Counted from the stretch's first letter, positions 52,727 to 61,605 are shown. The stretch is DNA of 64,000 nucleotides from Chloroflexota bacterium (GCA_016223085.1 JACRPS010000029.1:146421-210420), one strand, 5' to 3'. Translations and numbers: made by a program. The notes: generated by a model from the sequence alone, not told the origin.

Positions 52727-52773
52727 AAGCCGTCCGGCTGAAGGAATAAGCCACCTGGAAGGTGGCTGGAAAA
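52717..52773. repeat. Two-hairpin intergenic repeat overlapping a gene end
   Basis: GCCGGACGCTGAAAGCCGTCC, GGAATAAGCC and the AGCCACC/GGTGGCT hairpin start inside the last codons of the GT39 paralog 2 gene, whose C-terminus (IAGR) is set by the repeat. Confidence 0.65.
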
Positions 52774-53087
52774 GGGAAAGCGCTGCGTTCAGCAGCAGGC
52801 TTACCGGCAAGCGTCAGCCAGAGGGCTTTCCCGCGAACGGGGACGCATGTCCCCTGGGTGCAGACCCCTGGCAGCGCACAAGGCTTAACCCGGTACGCAC
52901 GGGGGCACAGCAGTGCGCCCCTACGATGTCGGGTGTTTCATTAATTAGGGGCACGGCATGCCGTGCCCCTACCGACGAATAAAAGAGGTTTTCGGATAGG
53001 CGCTAAACTATCAACAGATGCAGCCGGAGGCTTGAGCCTCAGACGTAGGGGCGAACCGCTGGTTCGCCCCTACCGGGAAAACGGTGT
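52774..53087. other. Gene-free repeat region
   Basis: This stretch holds a CAGGGGGCACAG-like fragment near 52900-52921, a type II REP without its left arm (52946-53003) and a GTAGGGGCGAACC palindrome (53044-53072). No gene is supported. Confidence 0.6.
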
Positions 53088-54446
53088 TTAGCGCGGGGGT
53101 GCTGGCGGCACCGGCGGCACGGGTGGAACGGGCGGTACGGGTGGATGCGGGGTCATCCGCATACCGGGTTCGTAGGGGCGGCCATCGGGCATGGTCGCGC
53201 CGGTCAGGTCGGCATCGCGGAAGTTGGTCTGGTGGATGGTCGCGCCGGTCAGATTGGCATGGCGCAGATTGGCTTCGCGGAAGCTGACCGCCGTGAGGTT
53301 GGCGCCGGACAGGTCAACCGACTCCAGATTCGCCGCGCGGCAGTCCGCGCCGGAGAGGTTCGCCAGCCGCAGATTGGCATGATTCAGATTGGCATCACGC
53401 AAATCCGCGCCGGAGAGATTACTTTCCGACAGGTCGGCGGACTCCAGATTGGCATCGTCCAGTTCTGCGCCAGCGAGGTTCGCCAGCCGCAGATTGGCAT
53501 TGGCCAGGTGAGCGTCGTGGATGTTCGCCCCGGCGAGATTGCTTTCCGACAGATCGGCGGACTCCAGGTTGGCATCGGCCAGTTCCGCGCCAGCGAGGTT
53601 CGCCAGCCGCAGATTGGCACGCTGCAAAACCGCATCCGGCAGATTCGCGCCTTCGAGGTTGGCGTCCGACAGGTCAGCTTCCTCAAATACGGCATCGGAC
53701 AGTTCGGCGCCGCGCAGGTTGGCGCGCTGAAGATTGGCGCGGATGAAGATGGCATCGCTGGCGTTAACACCTTCCAGATTGGCCTCTGCCAGCGTCGCGC
53801 CTTCCAGATTGGCATCGTCGAGTTCGGCGCCGCGCAGATTGGCGCGGCTGAGGTTGGCTTGCATCAGCAGGGCTTCGGACAGGTCCACGCCCATCAGGTT
53901 TTTGTCGGAGAAGTCGCGCCCGGACAAATCCTGCCCGCTGAGGTCGTCAAACTCCGGGGTGTTGATGGTGATCTTACGCTTGCGTTTGCCTTCGCCCAGG
54001 TCAATGTCAATGTCAATCTCGGTCATGGCGCGGCGCAGCGCGTCCTTCGTGGTCGCCATGATGCGGTCGCGCAGTTCGCGCCCCAGGTCCTTGAGGTCTT
54101 CGATGTCCGCCGCGAACGACGGCGCGTAAGCGGTCGCGGACGTGTCCCGTTCGACGCGCAGCAGCCCTTCCAGATAGGTGGTCAACTGGCTGACGGCCAT
54201 CTGCACCAGGGCGAGTTTCTGACGGTCGTCGGCGTCCGGCGCGATGTCGAGCGCCAGCGCGTCGGTGATGTACGGGTCGTCCGGCAGGGCGGCGGCCACG
54301 CGGCTGTGCAGGCCGCGGTAGCTCTTAACGGCCACATCGCCCGTGCCGCGAATGTCCATCATCAGGCTTTTTTCCACCGAATTTGCCAGCGCCTTGATCG
54401 CCGGCAGCAGTTGGCGCAGGTCGCGCCGGGTGTCTTCCGATAACAT
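53088..54446 (-). CDS. Pentapeptide-repeat protein
   Basis: A 452-residue protein. Residues 1-155 form a helical N-terminal region (LSEDTRRDLRQLLPAIKALANSVEKSLMMDIRGTG...LTTYLEGLLRVERD). From about 180 the chain is built of A(D/N)Lxx pentapeptides, such as ANLSRANLRGAELDDANLEGATLAEANLEG. These fold as a right-handed quadrilateral beta-helix. The C-terminal tail is a Pro repeat (PPVPPVPPVPP). ATG 54446 is preferred for AAGGAG eight bases upstream. It lies after an ECF sigma gene and a small gene on the same strand, perhaps as a regulated target. The beta-helix role is unknown. Confidence 0.88.
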   Translation of the reverse strand: MLSEDTRRDLRQLLPAIKALANSVEKSLMMDIRGTGDVAVKSYRGLHSRVAAALPDDPYITDALALDIAPDADDRQKLALVQMAVSQLTTYLEGLLRVERDTSATAYAPSFAADIEDLKDLGRELRDRIMATTKDALRRAMTEIDIDIDLGEGKRKRKITINTPEFDDLSGQDLSGRDFSDKNLMGVDLSEALLMQANLSRANLRGAELDDANLEGATLAEANLEGVNASDAIFIRANLQRANLRGAELSDAVFEEADLSDANLEGANLPDAVLQRANLRLANLAGAELADANLESADLSESNLAGANIHDAHLANANLRLANLAGAELDDANLESADLSESNLSGADLRDANLNHANLRLANLSGADCRAANLESVDLSGANLTAVSFREANLRHANLTGATIHQTNFRDADLTGATMPDGRPYEPGMRMTPHPPVPPVPPVPPVPPAPPR

Positions 54447-54510
54447 GATTCTGTGCTCCTTCATTACGTGGTCGGAGATGGGTTTCTCCGTCATTAAACA
54501 GTTGGCTGAA

Positions 54511-54540
54511 CCGCAGGAGCGGGTTTCAAACCCGCCCCTA
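54511..54540. repeat. REP-like palindrome
   Basis: CAGGAGCGGGTTTCAAACCCGCCCCTAC lies between the pentapeptide gene and the small gene after sigma. It is of the same family as 15403-15433. Confidence 0.7.
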
Positions 54541-54789
54541 CCGGATTTCGAATCCAGGGAGGTGCTGATAGCGGCTGGCGCGCACCGCTTCCAGTGCCGC
54601 CTGATGGCGCGCCTTGAGGCGCGTACCGCCGGCGATCATCCAGTCGCCAACGCTGCCCAGCAGGCGCAGGTAGACGGCAGGGCGGCGGGTGCGGCTGGCG
54701 TCGGCCAGACGCCGCTGCTCGGCTTCGCGCAGCATCCGCTGGCGGCGGTCGCGGGCAAGCATTGAATCGTAGTGGTAAGGCGCGTTCAT
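54538..54789 (-). CDS. Small basic protein of unknown function after the ECF sigma gene
   Basis: An 83-residue protein starting five bases after the sigma stop, with CAGGAG upstream of the chosen ATG. It is Arg-rich (MLARDRRQRMLREAEQRRLADASRTRR) with a middle segment AVYLRLLGSVGDWMIAGG. It has no membrane span or zinc motif of known anti-sigma factors. A role with the sigma factor is suggested only by position. Confidence 0.6.
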   Translation of the reverse strand: MNAPYHYDSMLARDRRQRMLREAEQRRLADASRTRRPAVYLRLLGSVGDWMIAGGTRLKARHQAALEAVRASRYQHLPGFEIR

Positions 54790-54794
54790 CCCGT

Positions 54795-55400
54795 TCACTC
54801 CTGATTAAATTCGGCGTCCAGCACTTGCACGGTTTCGGCACTGAGAAGCTGCCGCAGCGTCCTCTTGGCGTAATACAGCCGCGATTTCACCGTACCGATA
54901 TTGGTGTTCATCACCTGCGCGATCTCCTGATACGACAGTTCTTCCTCTGCATACAGGATGAGCGTCTGGCGCTGCATTTCCGGCAGGCGGTCAATCGCCT
55001 TCTGCACGTCCAGGTAGAGCATCAGCCAGTGGGTCACTTCCTCCGGCTGCGACGAGCCATCCAGCGGCGTGTTCTGCGCCGCCCACGACTCCGACGGTTC
55101 GTCGTCGTCCAGCGACACCTGCCGGAAGCGCCCCTGCCGCCGCAGTTCGTCGTAACAGCGGTTGCGCACGATGCGGAACAGGTACGGGCGCAGCTTTTCC
55201 GCCGGGTAGATGTGGCGCAGATTCTTGTAGAGCGCGATGAACGAGTCCTGCACGATGTCGTCTTCGGCGTCGCTGCTGCCGATGAGCCGCCACACGAACC
55301 GCCGCACCGGCGACTCCAGCCGCGTTTGCAGTTCGGCGAAGGCGTCACAGTCGCCGGCCTGCGCCTGGATGAGTAGCTCGTGTTCGGCAGCTTGCAGCAC
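54795..55400 (-). CDS. ECF-family RNA polymerase sigma factor
   Basis: A 201-residue sigma-70 family protein. Region 2 is VRRFVWRLIGSSDAEDDIVQDSFIALYKNLRHIYPAEKLRPYLFRIVRNRCYDELRR. Region 4 is AIDRLPEMQRQTLILYAEEELSYQEIAQVMNTNIGTVKSRLYYAKRTLRQLL. It should direct RNA polymerase to a specific promoter set. A GTG start at 55400 is chosen because AGAAAGGAG lies nine bases before it; a TTG further upstream lacks this. A small basic gene follows by five bases and no classical anti-sigma gene is visible. Confidence 0.92.
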   Translation of the reverse strand: MLQAAEHELLIQAQAGDCDAFAELQTRLESPVRRFVWRLIGSSDAEDDIVQDSFIALYKNLRHIYPAEKLRPYLFRIVRNRCYDELRRQGRFRQVSLDDDEPSESWAAQNTPLDGSSQPEEVTHWLMLYLDVQKAIDRLPEMQRQTLILYAEEELSYQEIAQVMNTNIGTVKSRLYYAKRTLRQLLSAETVQVLDAEFNQE

Positions 55401-55507
55401 GTCGTCGCGCTCCTTTCTACTCCCTATAACGGAGCAGGCCGGAGAGTTGTTCAAAAGTGGGCTTGCGTGAGCGTTTCATGATTCGACAGAACTGGGTTCA
55501 TTACGAG

Positions 55508-55567
55508 CGCCGCCGGACGCTGAAAGCCGGACGGCGGGACGAAAAAAGCCACCTGAAGGTGGCTGGA
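55508..55567. repeat. Two-hairpin intergenic repeat
   Basis: GCCGGACGCTGAAAGCCGG, then GACGAAAAAAG, then AGCCACC-TGAA-GGTGGCT. The second hairpin read on the minus strand is followed by a T-run. A fragment of further repeats follows to about 55670. Confidence 0.7.
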
Positions 55568-55670
55568 ACGACAATATTAGCTGCTTTCAGCCTGCTTCCA
55601 TCGGGCTTGCCCAGACGATACAGCCAGGGGGCTTCCAGCTTCTGGCGGCAAGCTGGTGGATACCCGCAGT

Positions 55671-56018
55671 TCACCCCGTTTTCAGCACCTGCAATTCGCC
55701 GTACAGCACCGTCAGCCCGAACGAATCGGTCAGCAGGTTCAGCGGCTTGTGATGGTTGCCCGCGCCGAGCGCGACGTTGACCAGTTCGGCAGGCAGGGTC
55801 GTGTCTTCGGGATGTTTGAGATGGGCGTACACCCGCCACTGAATTTCACGGCAGTCGTGCAGGGTGAGCCGGAAGGGGATGGGCGCGTCCGGTTCGCCGG
55901 GTTCGTAGCTGCAATCGAGCACCAGATCGCTGCCCCAGTCCTGCATCCGCACATCCCGCACCCAGAACGTACCGTAATACCGCGCACCCAGCAGATCACA
56001 CAGCTTCGGCTTGTCCAT
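55671..56018 (-). CDS. Conserved hypothetical protein (115 residues)
   Basis: A 115-residue soluble protein: DKPKLCDLLGARYYGTFWVRDVRMQDWGSDLVLDCSYEP, IPFRLTLHDCREIQWRVYAHL and TDSFGLTVLYGELQVLKTG. Beta-strand-rich. I do not recognise the family. The start at 56018 is chosen because the upstream reading has no matching features; the ribosome site (GGGGG) is weak. The gene is divergent from the phage connector gene that begins 135 bases away. Confidence 0.6.
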   Translation of the reverse strand: MDKPKLCDLLGARYYGTFWVRDVRMQDWGSDLVLDCSYEPGEPDAPIPFRLTLHDCREIQWRVYAHLKHPEDTTLPAELVNVALGAGNHHKPLNLLTDSFGLTVLYGELQVLKTG

Positions 56019-56099
56019 TAAAACCCCCGTCTTATTACAAACAATAAAAAGTCCGCCGAGTATAACACGGCCAACTGCTGTCTGGTTCATGCCAAGCGC

Positions 56100-56145
56100 C
56101 AAGAGCTTAACCGCCAAGAACGCCAAGAACGCCAAGAGAAAAGGA
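56100..56145. repeat. CGCCAAGAA tandem microrepeat
   Basis: AAGAACGCC units (ACCGCCAAGAACGCCAAGAA) are repeated in tandem upstream of the phage connector gene. Another such tract is at 61494-61520 upstream of the holin-like gene. Confidence 0.7.
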
Positions 56146-56152
56146 GACTCAT

Positions 56153-56944
56153 GTGTATACGTTATCCACCCTGCACCAACTGCGCCAGCGTTTGGGACTG
56201 GCCGACAGCGACACGGCGGACGACGCCCGCCTGCTGGAAGCGCTGCACACGGCGACCGCGCAGATTGAACGGGCGGCGGAGCGCCGCTTCTGCCCGCGCC
56301 GCGCGGATGTCAAACACAGCATCACAAACAGCCGCGAACTGCTGCTGGACGACGATCTGCTGGAACTGGTGGCGCTGACCAACGGCGACGGCAGCGCCAT
56401 TCCGACGGCAAACGCGCTGCTGCTCCCGCCCGATGGCCCGGCGGGCGCGCTGCGGCTGGTCGGCGGCAGCGCCTTCACCTGGGCGGAAACGCCGGTGAAC
56501 GCCATCACCGTAACGGGCATCTGGGGCTGGCACGACCATTGGGATGAAGCGTGGCGCGGCGCCGCCGACACGGTACGCGATAACCCGCTGGCGGCGGGGG
56601 CGACCATACTCACCGTCGCCGACGCGGATGGCGCGGACAGCATGGGTGAAGCGCCGCGTTTTCAGGTCGGGCAACTGCTTAAGATCGAGGATGAATACCT
56701 GTGGGTGCTGGCGGTGAACCCGACAACGAATGTCCTGACGGTGCAGCGCGGCGCGAATGGCACAACGGCAGCGCCCCACGCGCTGAACACGCCGGTCAGC
56801 GTTTACCAGCCGCCCGCCGACGTGGCGGCGCTGGCGCTGCGCCGGGCGGCGTGGCTGTATAAAGAGCCGGATAACCCGGCATTCGCGCCCGACAGTTTAG
56901 AGGAGGCGCTTGCCAGCCTGCGGCGGTTGGGCGTGAAGGCGTAA
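56153..56944 (+). CDS. Phage head-tail connector (gp6-like)
   Basis: A 263-residue protein with the gp6-like head-tail connector opening: LHQLRQRLGLADSDTADDARLLEALHTATAQIERAAERRF. A beta-rich middle and ALALRRAAWLYKEPDNPAFAPDSLEEALASLRRLG at the end agree with siphovirus connectors. GTG 56153 is the start, with AAAGGAGA ten bases upstream; an out-of-frame ATG two bases earlier is not used. It is the first of a plus-strand set of phage structural genes to 61.9 kb. Confidence 0.8.
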   Translation: MYTLSTLHQLRQRLGLADSDTADDARLLEALHTATAQIERAAERRFCPRRADVKHSITNSRELLLDDDLLELVALTNGDGSAIPTANALLLPPDGPAGALRLVGGSAFTWAETPVNAITVTGIWGWHDHWDEAWRGAADTVRDNPLAAGATILTVADADGADSMGEAPRFQVGQLLKIEDEYLWVLAVNPTTNVLTVQRGANGTTAAPHALNTPVSVYQPPADVAALALRRAAWLYKEPDNPAFAPDSLEEALASLRRLGVKA

Positions 56945-56985
56945 GGCGCATGACGGTTCGTTCAGGGCGTAGCGGTGCTACGCCC

Positions 56986-57162
56986 CTACGCTTGTTCCGG
57001 GTGTACCCTGCGTATTGTCGCATACCGCATGGCTACCATCACCAGGAGGATACACAACGCCAATGGGGCGACACCCGCTTCACCGGTCAGCCCATTGCCG
57101 GCAACGGCCATGCCGATCACCGACACGTAAAGACACAGCACCAGCACCAGAAAGCGTTTCAT
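56986..57162 (-). CDS. Small two-span membrane protein after PPK2
   Basis: A 58-residue open frame not found by the usual length cut-off. It reads MKRFLVLVLCLYVSVIGMAVAG, then APLALCILLVMVAMRYATI and a basic end. Its ATG lies three bases after the PPK2 stop (TGA-GCG-ATG), so it is probably translated with it. The stop falls in a degenerate palindrome. Function unknown. Confidence 0.55.
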   Translation of the reverse strand: MKRFLVLVLCLYVSVIGMAVAGNGLTGEAGVAPLALCILLVMVAMRYATIRRVHPEQA

Positions 57163-57165
57163 CGC

Positions 57166-58038
57166 TCAATACTCCGGGTAATAATCCGGCACGATGGCGT
57201 GTTTTTCACGCGGGGGGCGGACGTAATGCTGGTCGGCGGGCGGGCGCGGCGGCAGTTCCAGCTTGCGCGGGATGATGTCCTCGTAAGGAATCTGGCTCAG
57301 GATGTGCCGGATGCAGTTCAGCCGGGCGCGTTTTTTGTCATCGGAATCGATCTGATACCAGCGCGCTTCCGGGATGTCGGTGTGGTCGAGCATCAAATCC
57401 TTGGCTTTGGAATATTCCACCCACTTGGCGCGCGACTCCACGTCCATCGGGCTGAGTTTCCAGCGGCGTGTCGGGTCCTTGGCGCGGCTCTGGAAGCGGC
57501 GCTCCTGTTCCTCGTCGCTGACAGACAGCCAGTACTTAAGCAGGATAATGCCGGAGCGCGTCAGCATCCGTTCAAAATCCGGGCAGGAGTGCATAAACTC
57601 CCAGTATTCGTCGTCGGTGCAGAAGCCCATCACGCGCTCGACGCCGGCGCGGTTGTACCAGCTTCGGTCGAAAATGACGATTTCGCCCGCCGCCGGGAAG
57701 TGGGCCACGTAGCGTTGAAAGTACCACTGCGTTTTTTCGCGGTCGGACGGCGTGCCCAGCGCCACCTGGCGCACGCCGCGTGGATTGAGCGGCTCGACGA
57801 TGCGCTGGATGAGGCCACCCTTGCCGGAGGCGTCGCGCCCCTCGAACAACAGAATAACCTTTAAGCCCTTTTCCTTAATCCAGTATTGCAGCTTAACCAG
57901 CTCAAATTGCAGCCGTTCCAGTTCCTGTTCGTAAAACTTTTTGTCCAGTTTGCGAACGGCGGTCTGCTGTTTTTTCTTCTTTTTGCCGTCGTGCCTGGCA
58001 ACGTCGTGCTGGCGTTCTTCAACCCCTTCCTGTGCCAT
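57166..58038 (-). CDS. ppk2: Polyphosphate kinase 2 family protein
   Basis: A 290-residue PPK2 enzyme. Walker A is LLFEGRDASGKGGLIQRI and the Walker B-like region is EIVIFDRSWYNRAGVERVMGF. The lid module (KYWLSVSDEEQERRFQSRAKDPTRRWKLSPMD) matches single-domain PPK2 proteins, which transfer phosphate between polyphosphate and nucleoside phosphates. A Lys-rich N-terminal stretch (GKKKKKQQ) precedes the domain. The gene is on the opposite strand inside the phage tail gene set, splitting the connector from the tail-completion gene. Confidence 0.93.
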   Translation of the reverse strand: MAQEGVEERQHDVARHDGKKKKKQQTAVRKLDKKFYEQELERLQFELVKLQYWIKEKGLKVILLFEGRDASGKGGLIQRIVEPLNPRGVRQVALGTPSDREKTQWYFQRYVAHFPAAGEIVIFDRSWYNRAGVERVMGFCTDDEYWEFMHSCPDFERMLTRSGIILLKYWLSVSDEEQERRFQSRAKDPTRRWKLSPMDVESRAKWVEYSKAKDLMLDHTDIPEARWYQIDSDDKKRARLNCIRHILSQIPYEDIIPRKLELPPRPPADQHYVRPPREKHAIVPDYYPEY

Positions 58039-58123
58039 AGGAACATTCCTTTCAGACTGAACCCTTTACCTTTGAGTATAACGGAATTTTGGCTGCGCTG
58101 TTCGGCCAATAGAAAGGACTCGC

Positions 58124-58582
58124 ATGGCTTCCTTCCGTACCGCTTTATCCAATCTGGCCGCGCTGGCGGTATCCGGCGTGGCGCATAACTACGACGTGGA
58201 CGCCACGCCGGACACGCTGAGCCGGGCGCAGCTTCCGGCGCTGCTGGTGCTGCCGGGGGAAACGCAGGACGATACGCTGTTCCCGGCGCGGGGCGAGTGC
58301 TTCCGCGCGCTGGCGTTCAGCAACGGCGCGAAGGTGGTGTCGTACCACGTCACGCACCTGCTGCTGGTCGGGCCGGTCAGCGCCGGGCGCGGGTCACGTT
58401 CCGCGCTGCCGCATCTGGCCGATCTGATAGACGCCTACTTCACGGCGCTGGGGGCAAATCCGACCCTCAGCGGCGCGCTGCTCGAACCGGCGCGGGTGAA
58501 CGTCGAGCCGGGCACGTTCACCCACGGCGGCGTGGTGTATCACGGCTGCGCCTTCCGCCACCTGTGGGTGGTGCAGGTATGA
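58124..58582 (+). CDS. Phage tail completion/minor tail-like protein
   Basis: A 152-residue protein resembling siphovirus tail-completion (neck) proteins in size and pattern: ASFRTALSNLAALAVSGVAHNYDVDATPDTLSRAQLPALLVLPGE, VSYHVTHLLLVGPVSAGRGSRSALPHLADLIDAYFTAL, FTHGGVVYHGCAFRHLWVVQV. AGAAAGGA precedes the ATG. It continues the virion order after the connector. The family assignment is by position and shape rather than by a strong motif. Confidence 0.65.
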   Translation: MASFRTALSNLAALAVSGVAHNYDVDATPDTLSRAQLPALLVLPGETQDDTLFPARGECFRALAFSNGAKVVSYHVTHLLLVGPVSAGRGSRSALPHLADLIDAYFTALGANPTLSGALLEPARVNVEPGTFTHGGVVYHGCAFRHLWVVQV

Positions 58583-58676
58583 GGGACGAGGCACGAGGGA
58601 TGCGTGAAAAGCGAACGCCTTCACTTAGGACTCTTTACTCATACCTCATCCCTCAACTACTGCGAAAGGAGACACG

Positions 58677-60194
58677 ATGACTGTCAGCTATCTCGTCGGG
58701 CTGGACGTGGACAGCGATGGCGCGTTCACCGACATCAGCGCCGACGTGCTGGCGCTGGAATGGCGGCTGGGTCTGGCGGCGCCGGACGACAGCGCTGCCC
58801 CGCCGGCCAGCGCCGCCATTACCGTGCGGAACGTCAGCCGCGCCTACTCGCCGGAAGCGAGCGCGCTGCCGCCGGGCACGCCGGTGCGCATCCAGAGCCA
58901 CGACGGCCTGACAACGCGGACGCACTTCACCGGCTTCGTCAGCCGGGTTGAACCGGCACCGGGCGACCAGGGACCACGTGCCGCGGTGATCCAGGCTCTG
59001 GGCGCAGACGCGGCGCTGGAGCAGCACCGGATTCGGCTGCCGCCGCAGATCAACCAGCGCGCCGATGCCATCATCAGCCGGGTGCTGGATGCCGTGCCGC
59101 TGCGCCGGAGCGTGTTGCAAGGCCGCTGGCTGATCGGGCGCAGTGGCAACGGCGAACTGGGGCGGAATACCCGCCTGCCCGCCGCGCCGCTGACCCGCAG
59201 TCTGCAACCCGGCCTGACGGTGTTTGCTTACGTCGGCGACACCTGGGCAGACGGCATCCCGGCGGACGAAGCGATTCGGCAGGTGGTCGAAGCCGAGCGT
59301 GGGCGCTTCTTCTTCAACCGCGCCGGCACCGCCGTGTTTTTCAACCGGCATCACCTGCTGAAGCCAGGCGCACCCGCTGCCGTGTTTGATGATGACATGG
59401 ACCATCTGGACTACAGCTATGGCGACAGCACGGTAAGCCGGGTGCAGGTGCGGCTGACCCCACGCCGTCTGGGCGCGGACGGTTCGCTGCTGTGGGCGCT
59501 GCCCGCGCCGCAGCCGGTGCCGCCGGGCGACCAGCCGCGCGCGCTGGTGGCCCGCTTCCGCGCCGATGATGAGCGCCCGATTGGCGCGCTGGCAATCAGC
59601 GCGCCGGTGCGCGGTGTGGACTACAGCGCCAACCTCGCGCCGGATGGCAGCGGCGCGGATGTCACGCGGCAGGTGGACGTGATCGTGCGGGCTGCCGGTT
59701 TCAGCGCCGCAACGCTGGAAATCCGCAACCGCAGCCGCCTGCCGGTTTACCTGTATCTCCAACTGCGCGGCACGCCGCTGTACCGCAGCGATCCACTGAC
59801 GGTGGAGCAGACCAGCCCGTATGCGTTGGCGGTCTACGGCCTGCGCACGCTGGCATTTGATCTGCCCGCACTCGATGCGGTGGAGCAGGCCGACCGGCTG
59901 GCGCGATACGAACTGGCCCGCCGCAAAACACCGCGCGGCACGGTACGGACGCTGACGCTCGCCGGTCCAGCGCACGAGGCGCAAATCCTGGCGCGGACGC
60001 TGTTCGACCGCATCACCGTGCGCGAAACCCAGACCGGCCACGTTGCCGACTACTTCATCGTGGCGGAGACGCACCGGGTAGACCTGGGTGGCGCGCGTCA
60101 CCGCGTGACGTGGACGCTGGAGAGCGTTCGCGCCGGCGCGTTCTGGCTGCTGCGCGGCAGCCGCCTGCGCCGGGATACGGTCGTCGCCTATTAA
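58677..60194 (+). CDS. Phage tail/baseplate hub-like protein
   Basis: A 505-residue protein that begins YLVGLDVDSDGAFTDISADVLALEWRLGL and has PGTPVRIQSHDGLTTRTHFTGFVSRVEP, a strand pattern of tail-hub or distal-tail proteins that describe local coordinate blocks. WADGIPADEAIRQVVEAERGRFFFNRAGTAVFFNRHH and NLAPDGSGADVTRQVDVIV follow. AAAGGAG precedes the ATG. It is probably a baseplate hub or minor tail protein; exact function is uncertain. Confidence 0.65.
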   Translation: MTVSYLVGLDVDSDGAFTDISADVLALEWRLGLAAPDDSAAPPASAAITVRNVSRAYSPEASALPPGTPVRIQSHDGLTTRTHFTGFVSRVEPAPGDQGPRAAVIQALGADAALEQHRIRLPPQINQRADAIISRVLDAVPLRRSVLQGRWLIGRSGNGELGRNTRLPAAPLTRSLQPGLTVFAYVGDTWADGIPADEAIRQVVEAERGRFFFNRAGTAVFFNRHHLLKPGAPAAVFDDDMDHLDYSYGDSTVSRVQVRLTPRRLGADGSLLWALPAPQPVPPGDQPRALVARFRADDERPIGALAISAPVRGVDYSANLAPDGSGADVTRQVDVIVRAAGFSAATLEIRNRSRLPVYLYLQLRGTPLYRSDPLTVEQTSPYALAVYGLRTLAFDLPALDAVEQADRLARYELARRKTPRGTVRTLTLAGPAHEAQILARTLFDRITVRETQTGHVADYFIVAETHRVDLGGARHRVTWTLESVRAGAFWLLRGSRLRRDTVVAY

Positions 60195-60566
60195 ACAGGG
60201 GGTACGATTGGCGACGCCGGACGCTGGAAGAGGCGTGCCCGGCAATGGCGTTTTGCTCGCATCGGCGGCGCCAGGGGTTTAAACCCCTGGCTGACCAACT
60301 TCAAGCCCGCTGAAGGGGCTGGAAGAACCGTTTTGAACCCCTTGAGGGGTTTCCAAAAATCGTCAGCTTGCCGTTTTGAACTGCAATGTCCGCGCGCGGC
60401 GATAAACGCACCTGATTACCACCGGACAAGCCTCTTTAGCCTCTAGCGGCGCACGACGCTTAACCGGTACGCAGGGGACACGATATATTGTCCCTGCATA
60501 CCCCGCCCTTCGTATTCCCAACCGCCTTCTCTGGAAACTGGCAACTCATAATCGAAAGGAGATTCC
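60195..60566. other. Gene-free repeat region between phage tail genes
   Basis: The 372-bp gap contains a CCAGGGGTTTAAACCCCTGG palindrome (about 60271-60290), with AGCCCGCTGAAGGGGCT and AACCCCTTGAGGGGTTT hairpins after it. A degenerate GCAGGGGACACGATATATTG repeat (60471-60497) follows. No gene is supported. Confidence 0.65.
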
Positions 60567-61124
60567 ATGCCCGCAATCTGGACGCCGCCGATCACCTGGC
60601 TGGTAGATCAACTGGTCACGGAAGCCGACCTGAACCAGCAGGTGCGCGACAACCTCGAATTCCTCTACGCCGGGCTGACCGGCTACATCCTGCTGCGCGA
60701 CGAAAAGCCGGCAGGAACCGACGGCGGCACGTTCACCGCCGGCGCGTGGCAGACGCGCGACCTCAACAACCGCGTGGTGGACACCGGCGGGTACGCGGCG
60801 CTGGCGGCCAACCAGATCACGCTGGCCGCCGGCACGTATCGCTGCCGCATCCAGTGCCCTGCTTACGGCGTCAATAAACATCAGGCGCGGCTGTACAACC
60901 TCACCAACGCCGCGACGCTGCTGGTCGGCTCGTCGCAGCGCAACCCGTCCACCGGCAACCAGACCATCCCCAGCATCATCGTTGGGCGCTTCACGCTGGC
61001 ATCTGCCAAAGTGCTGGAAGTGCAGCACCGCTGCGAAACGACGCTGGCGACCACGGGCCTGGGCATTGCCGCCGGGTTTGACACCGAAATCTACACGTTG
61101 GCCGAATTCTGGAAGGAGGCATGA
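60567..61124 (+). CDS. Phage tail-fibre or structural-like protein
   Basis: A 185-residue protein. It starts PAIWTPPITWLVDQLVTEADLNQQVRDNLEFLYAGL, a typical beginning of tail-associated structural proteins. A beta-sandwich of Gly/Thr-rich strands follows (GGTFTAGAWQTRDLNNRVVD, GTYRCRIQCPAYGVNKHQARLYNL). GAAAGGAG precedes the ATG. Its stop overlaps the next start (ATGA). Assignment to fibre or decoration function is by pattern and neighbours. Confidence 0.65.
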   Translation: MPAIWTPPITWLVDQLVTEADLNQQVRDNLEFLYAGLTGYILLRDEKPAGTDGGTFTAGAWQTRDLNNRVVDTGGYAALAANQITLAAGTYRCRIQCPAYGVNKHQARLYNLTNAATLLVGSSQRNPSTGNQTIPSIIVGRFTLASAKVLEVQHRCETTLATTGLGIAAGFDTEIYTLAEFWKEA

Positions 61125-61486
61125 TGGCCGATATTCGTGAGGTGGATATACGGCTGGTGCTGGGGCGGCTGCGCCCCGGCAGCGCCTATCACTGGCGCGG
61201 CAGCGGCGCGACCGGCAACGGCTACGACGCGATTGGTGAGTGGCGCGACCCGCGCACGGACAAGCCAACCCTGGCCGAGCTTCTCGCGGAGTGGGAAGTG
61301 TACCGGCAGGAGCAGGCCGCCGCCGAGCAGACCCGCCAGCAGCGGCGGCAAAAGCTGGACGGCCTGCGGCAGTCCAACCGCAGCGATCTTGATCTGGCGA
61401 AATTCGCCGGGCAGTCGCCGCTGGACGACCTGGCGCGCAAGGTGGCCTGGCTGGAACAGGAAATCCACGACCTGCGCGGAGAATAA
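61121..61486 (+). CDS. Small protein after the fibre-like gene (fibre assembly-like)
   Basis: A 121-residue protein. Residues 1-60 start DIREVDIRLVLGRLRPGSAYHWRGSGATGNGYDAIGEWRDP and are followed by coiled-coil-like helices (EVYRQEQAAAEQTRQQRRQKLDGLRQ and DDLARKVAWLEQEIHDL). Small coiled-coil proteins after fibre genes are often assembly chaperones. No motif proves it. It overlaps the preceding gene by four bases (ATGA at 61121). Confidence 0.55.
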   Translation: MMADIREVDIRLVLGRLRPGSAYHWRGSGATGNGYDAIGEWRDPRTDKPTLAELLAEWEVYRQEQAAAEQTRQQRRQKLDGLRQSNRSDLDLAKFAGQSPLDDLARKVAWLEQEIHDLRGE

Positions 61487-61605
61487 CTCATCAACCGCCA
61501 AGACGCCAAGAACGCCAAGTAAAAAGTTGCCAGTTGTCAGTTTTCTGGCAACTGGCAACTGGAAACTTCCTGTATTTGCCAATCGCTACCAACAAGGAGC
61601 AAGAC

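Noticed and set aside
53088..53160. Pro repeat at the end of the pentapeptide gene as a frameshift artefact
   Set aside because: The PPVPPVPP repeat is in frame and in-register with the GGCGGCACCGGCGG-type DNA, so it is a genuine low-complexity tail.
54538..54789. Small gene after the ECF sigma as an anti-sigma factor
   Set aside because: It has no membrane span, no zinc-binding HxxxCxxC motif and is strongly basic; only its position suggests a link.
56151..56378. ATG at 56151 as the connector gene start
   Set aside because: It opens a short shifted frame without connector features. GTG at 56153 has the ribosome site and gives the gp6-like product.
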